Shown here one piece after another: positions 63,972 to 64,000 of a stretch of 64,000 bases of DNA. Position numbers and translations under genes: made by a program. Every line of letters begins with the position of its first letter. Position 1 is the stretch's first letter. The DNA comes from an uncultured Porphyromonadaceae bacterium (GTDB lineage Bacteria > Bacteroidota > Bacteroidia > Bacteroidales > UBA11471): the NCBI GenBank assembly GCA_900542765.1, contig UQOX01000001.1, positions 62,001-126,000 of the forward strand, written 5' to 3'. The notes under the pieces are model-generated. The model was not told the DNA's origin, searched no databases, and saw only the letters and a program-made list of their open reading frames with translations.

Positions 63972-64000
63972 GGATATTTCTTTATCGAATGGTTGATGTC

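Noticed and set aside
1..64000. tRNA, rRNA, insertion sequences and plasmid or phage attachment sites
   Set aside because: None was recognised on reading both strands. The absence of tRNAs cannot be proven without a covariance search.

Overview
The window reads as a chromosomal segment of a GC-rich gut-type Bacteroidales bacterium. The evidence is promoters of the Bacteroidetes kind (TAnnTTTG at -7, often with TTTG about 19-21 bases upstream), few Shine-Dalgarno sequences, a Nudix-type AraR regulator, an acyl-ornithine carbamoyltransferase of the Bacteroides type (argF'), and NigD-like, DUF3098, DUF3467 and DUF1573 proteins. The genus cannot be fixed from sequence reading alone; Barnesiella-like organisms are one guess. 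No rRNA, tRNA, CRISPR array, insertion sequence or prophage structure was seen.

Positions 1-16974 form a sugar region. It starts with a galactose operon (aldose 1-epimerase, FucP/GluP-type permease, galactokinase). The L-arabinose operon follows: exported epimerase, sodium:solute symporter, Nudix regulator AraR, araD, araA, araB and transketolase. Together these import arabinose, convert it to xylulose 5-phosphate and feed it into the pentose phosphate pathway. Next come a PA14-containing GH3 enzyme with its own promoter and an AraC-type regulator on the opposite strand.

Positions 17332-28966 hold dnaX, then a tight three-gene unit (GNAT-like, IbrA-like PP-loop, IbrB-like ParB domain) that is the best candidate for an uncharacterised system. 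A GH73/LysM glucosaminidase, cytidine deaminase and an acetyltransferase follow, then a three-enzyme polysaccharide cluster (GH43, GH97, GH43 plus CBM6-like) without SusC/SusD in view.

Positions 29203-47118 are mixed: a secreted transglutaminase-fold protein, a membrane-anchored MutS-like ATPase, a DUF1573 protein, meaB, a GH29 fucosidase, argS, proA-argF' (without an adjacent proB), an orphan secreted beta-helix protein, asparaginase, an Hsp20 gene behind an excellent sigma-54 promoter, an arginase-fold protein and a WG-repeat protein.

Positions 47179-60097 are mostly on the minus strand. They contain a DUF5131 protein with cysS, a six-gene operon (membrane protein, CoA transferase, tcdA, lolD-like, NigD-like, DUF3467) preceded by a leader that looks like an attenuator or small RNA, miaB on the plus strand, and the operon ftsX-DUF3098-uppP-truB-queA-folK. 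The window ends with an MFS transporter, rubrerythrin and another secreted GH43. Many starts were moved downstream of the longest open frame because the promoter -7 box lies inside the extension or because the signal peptide or family N-terminus begins later.
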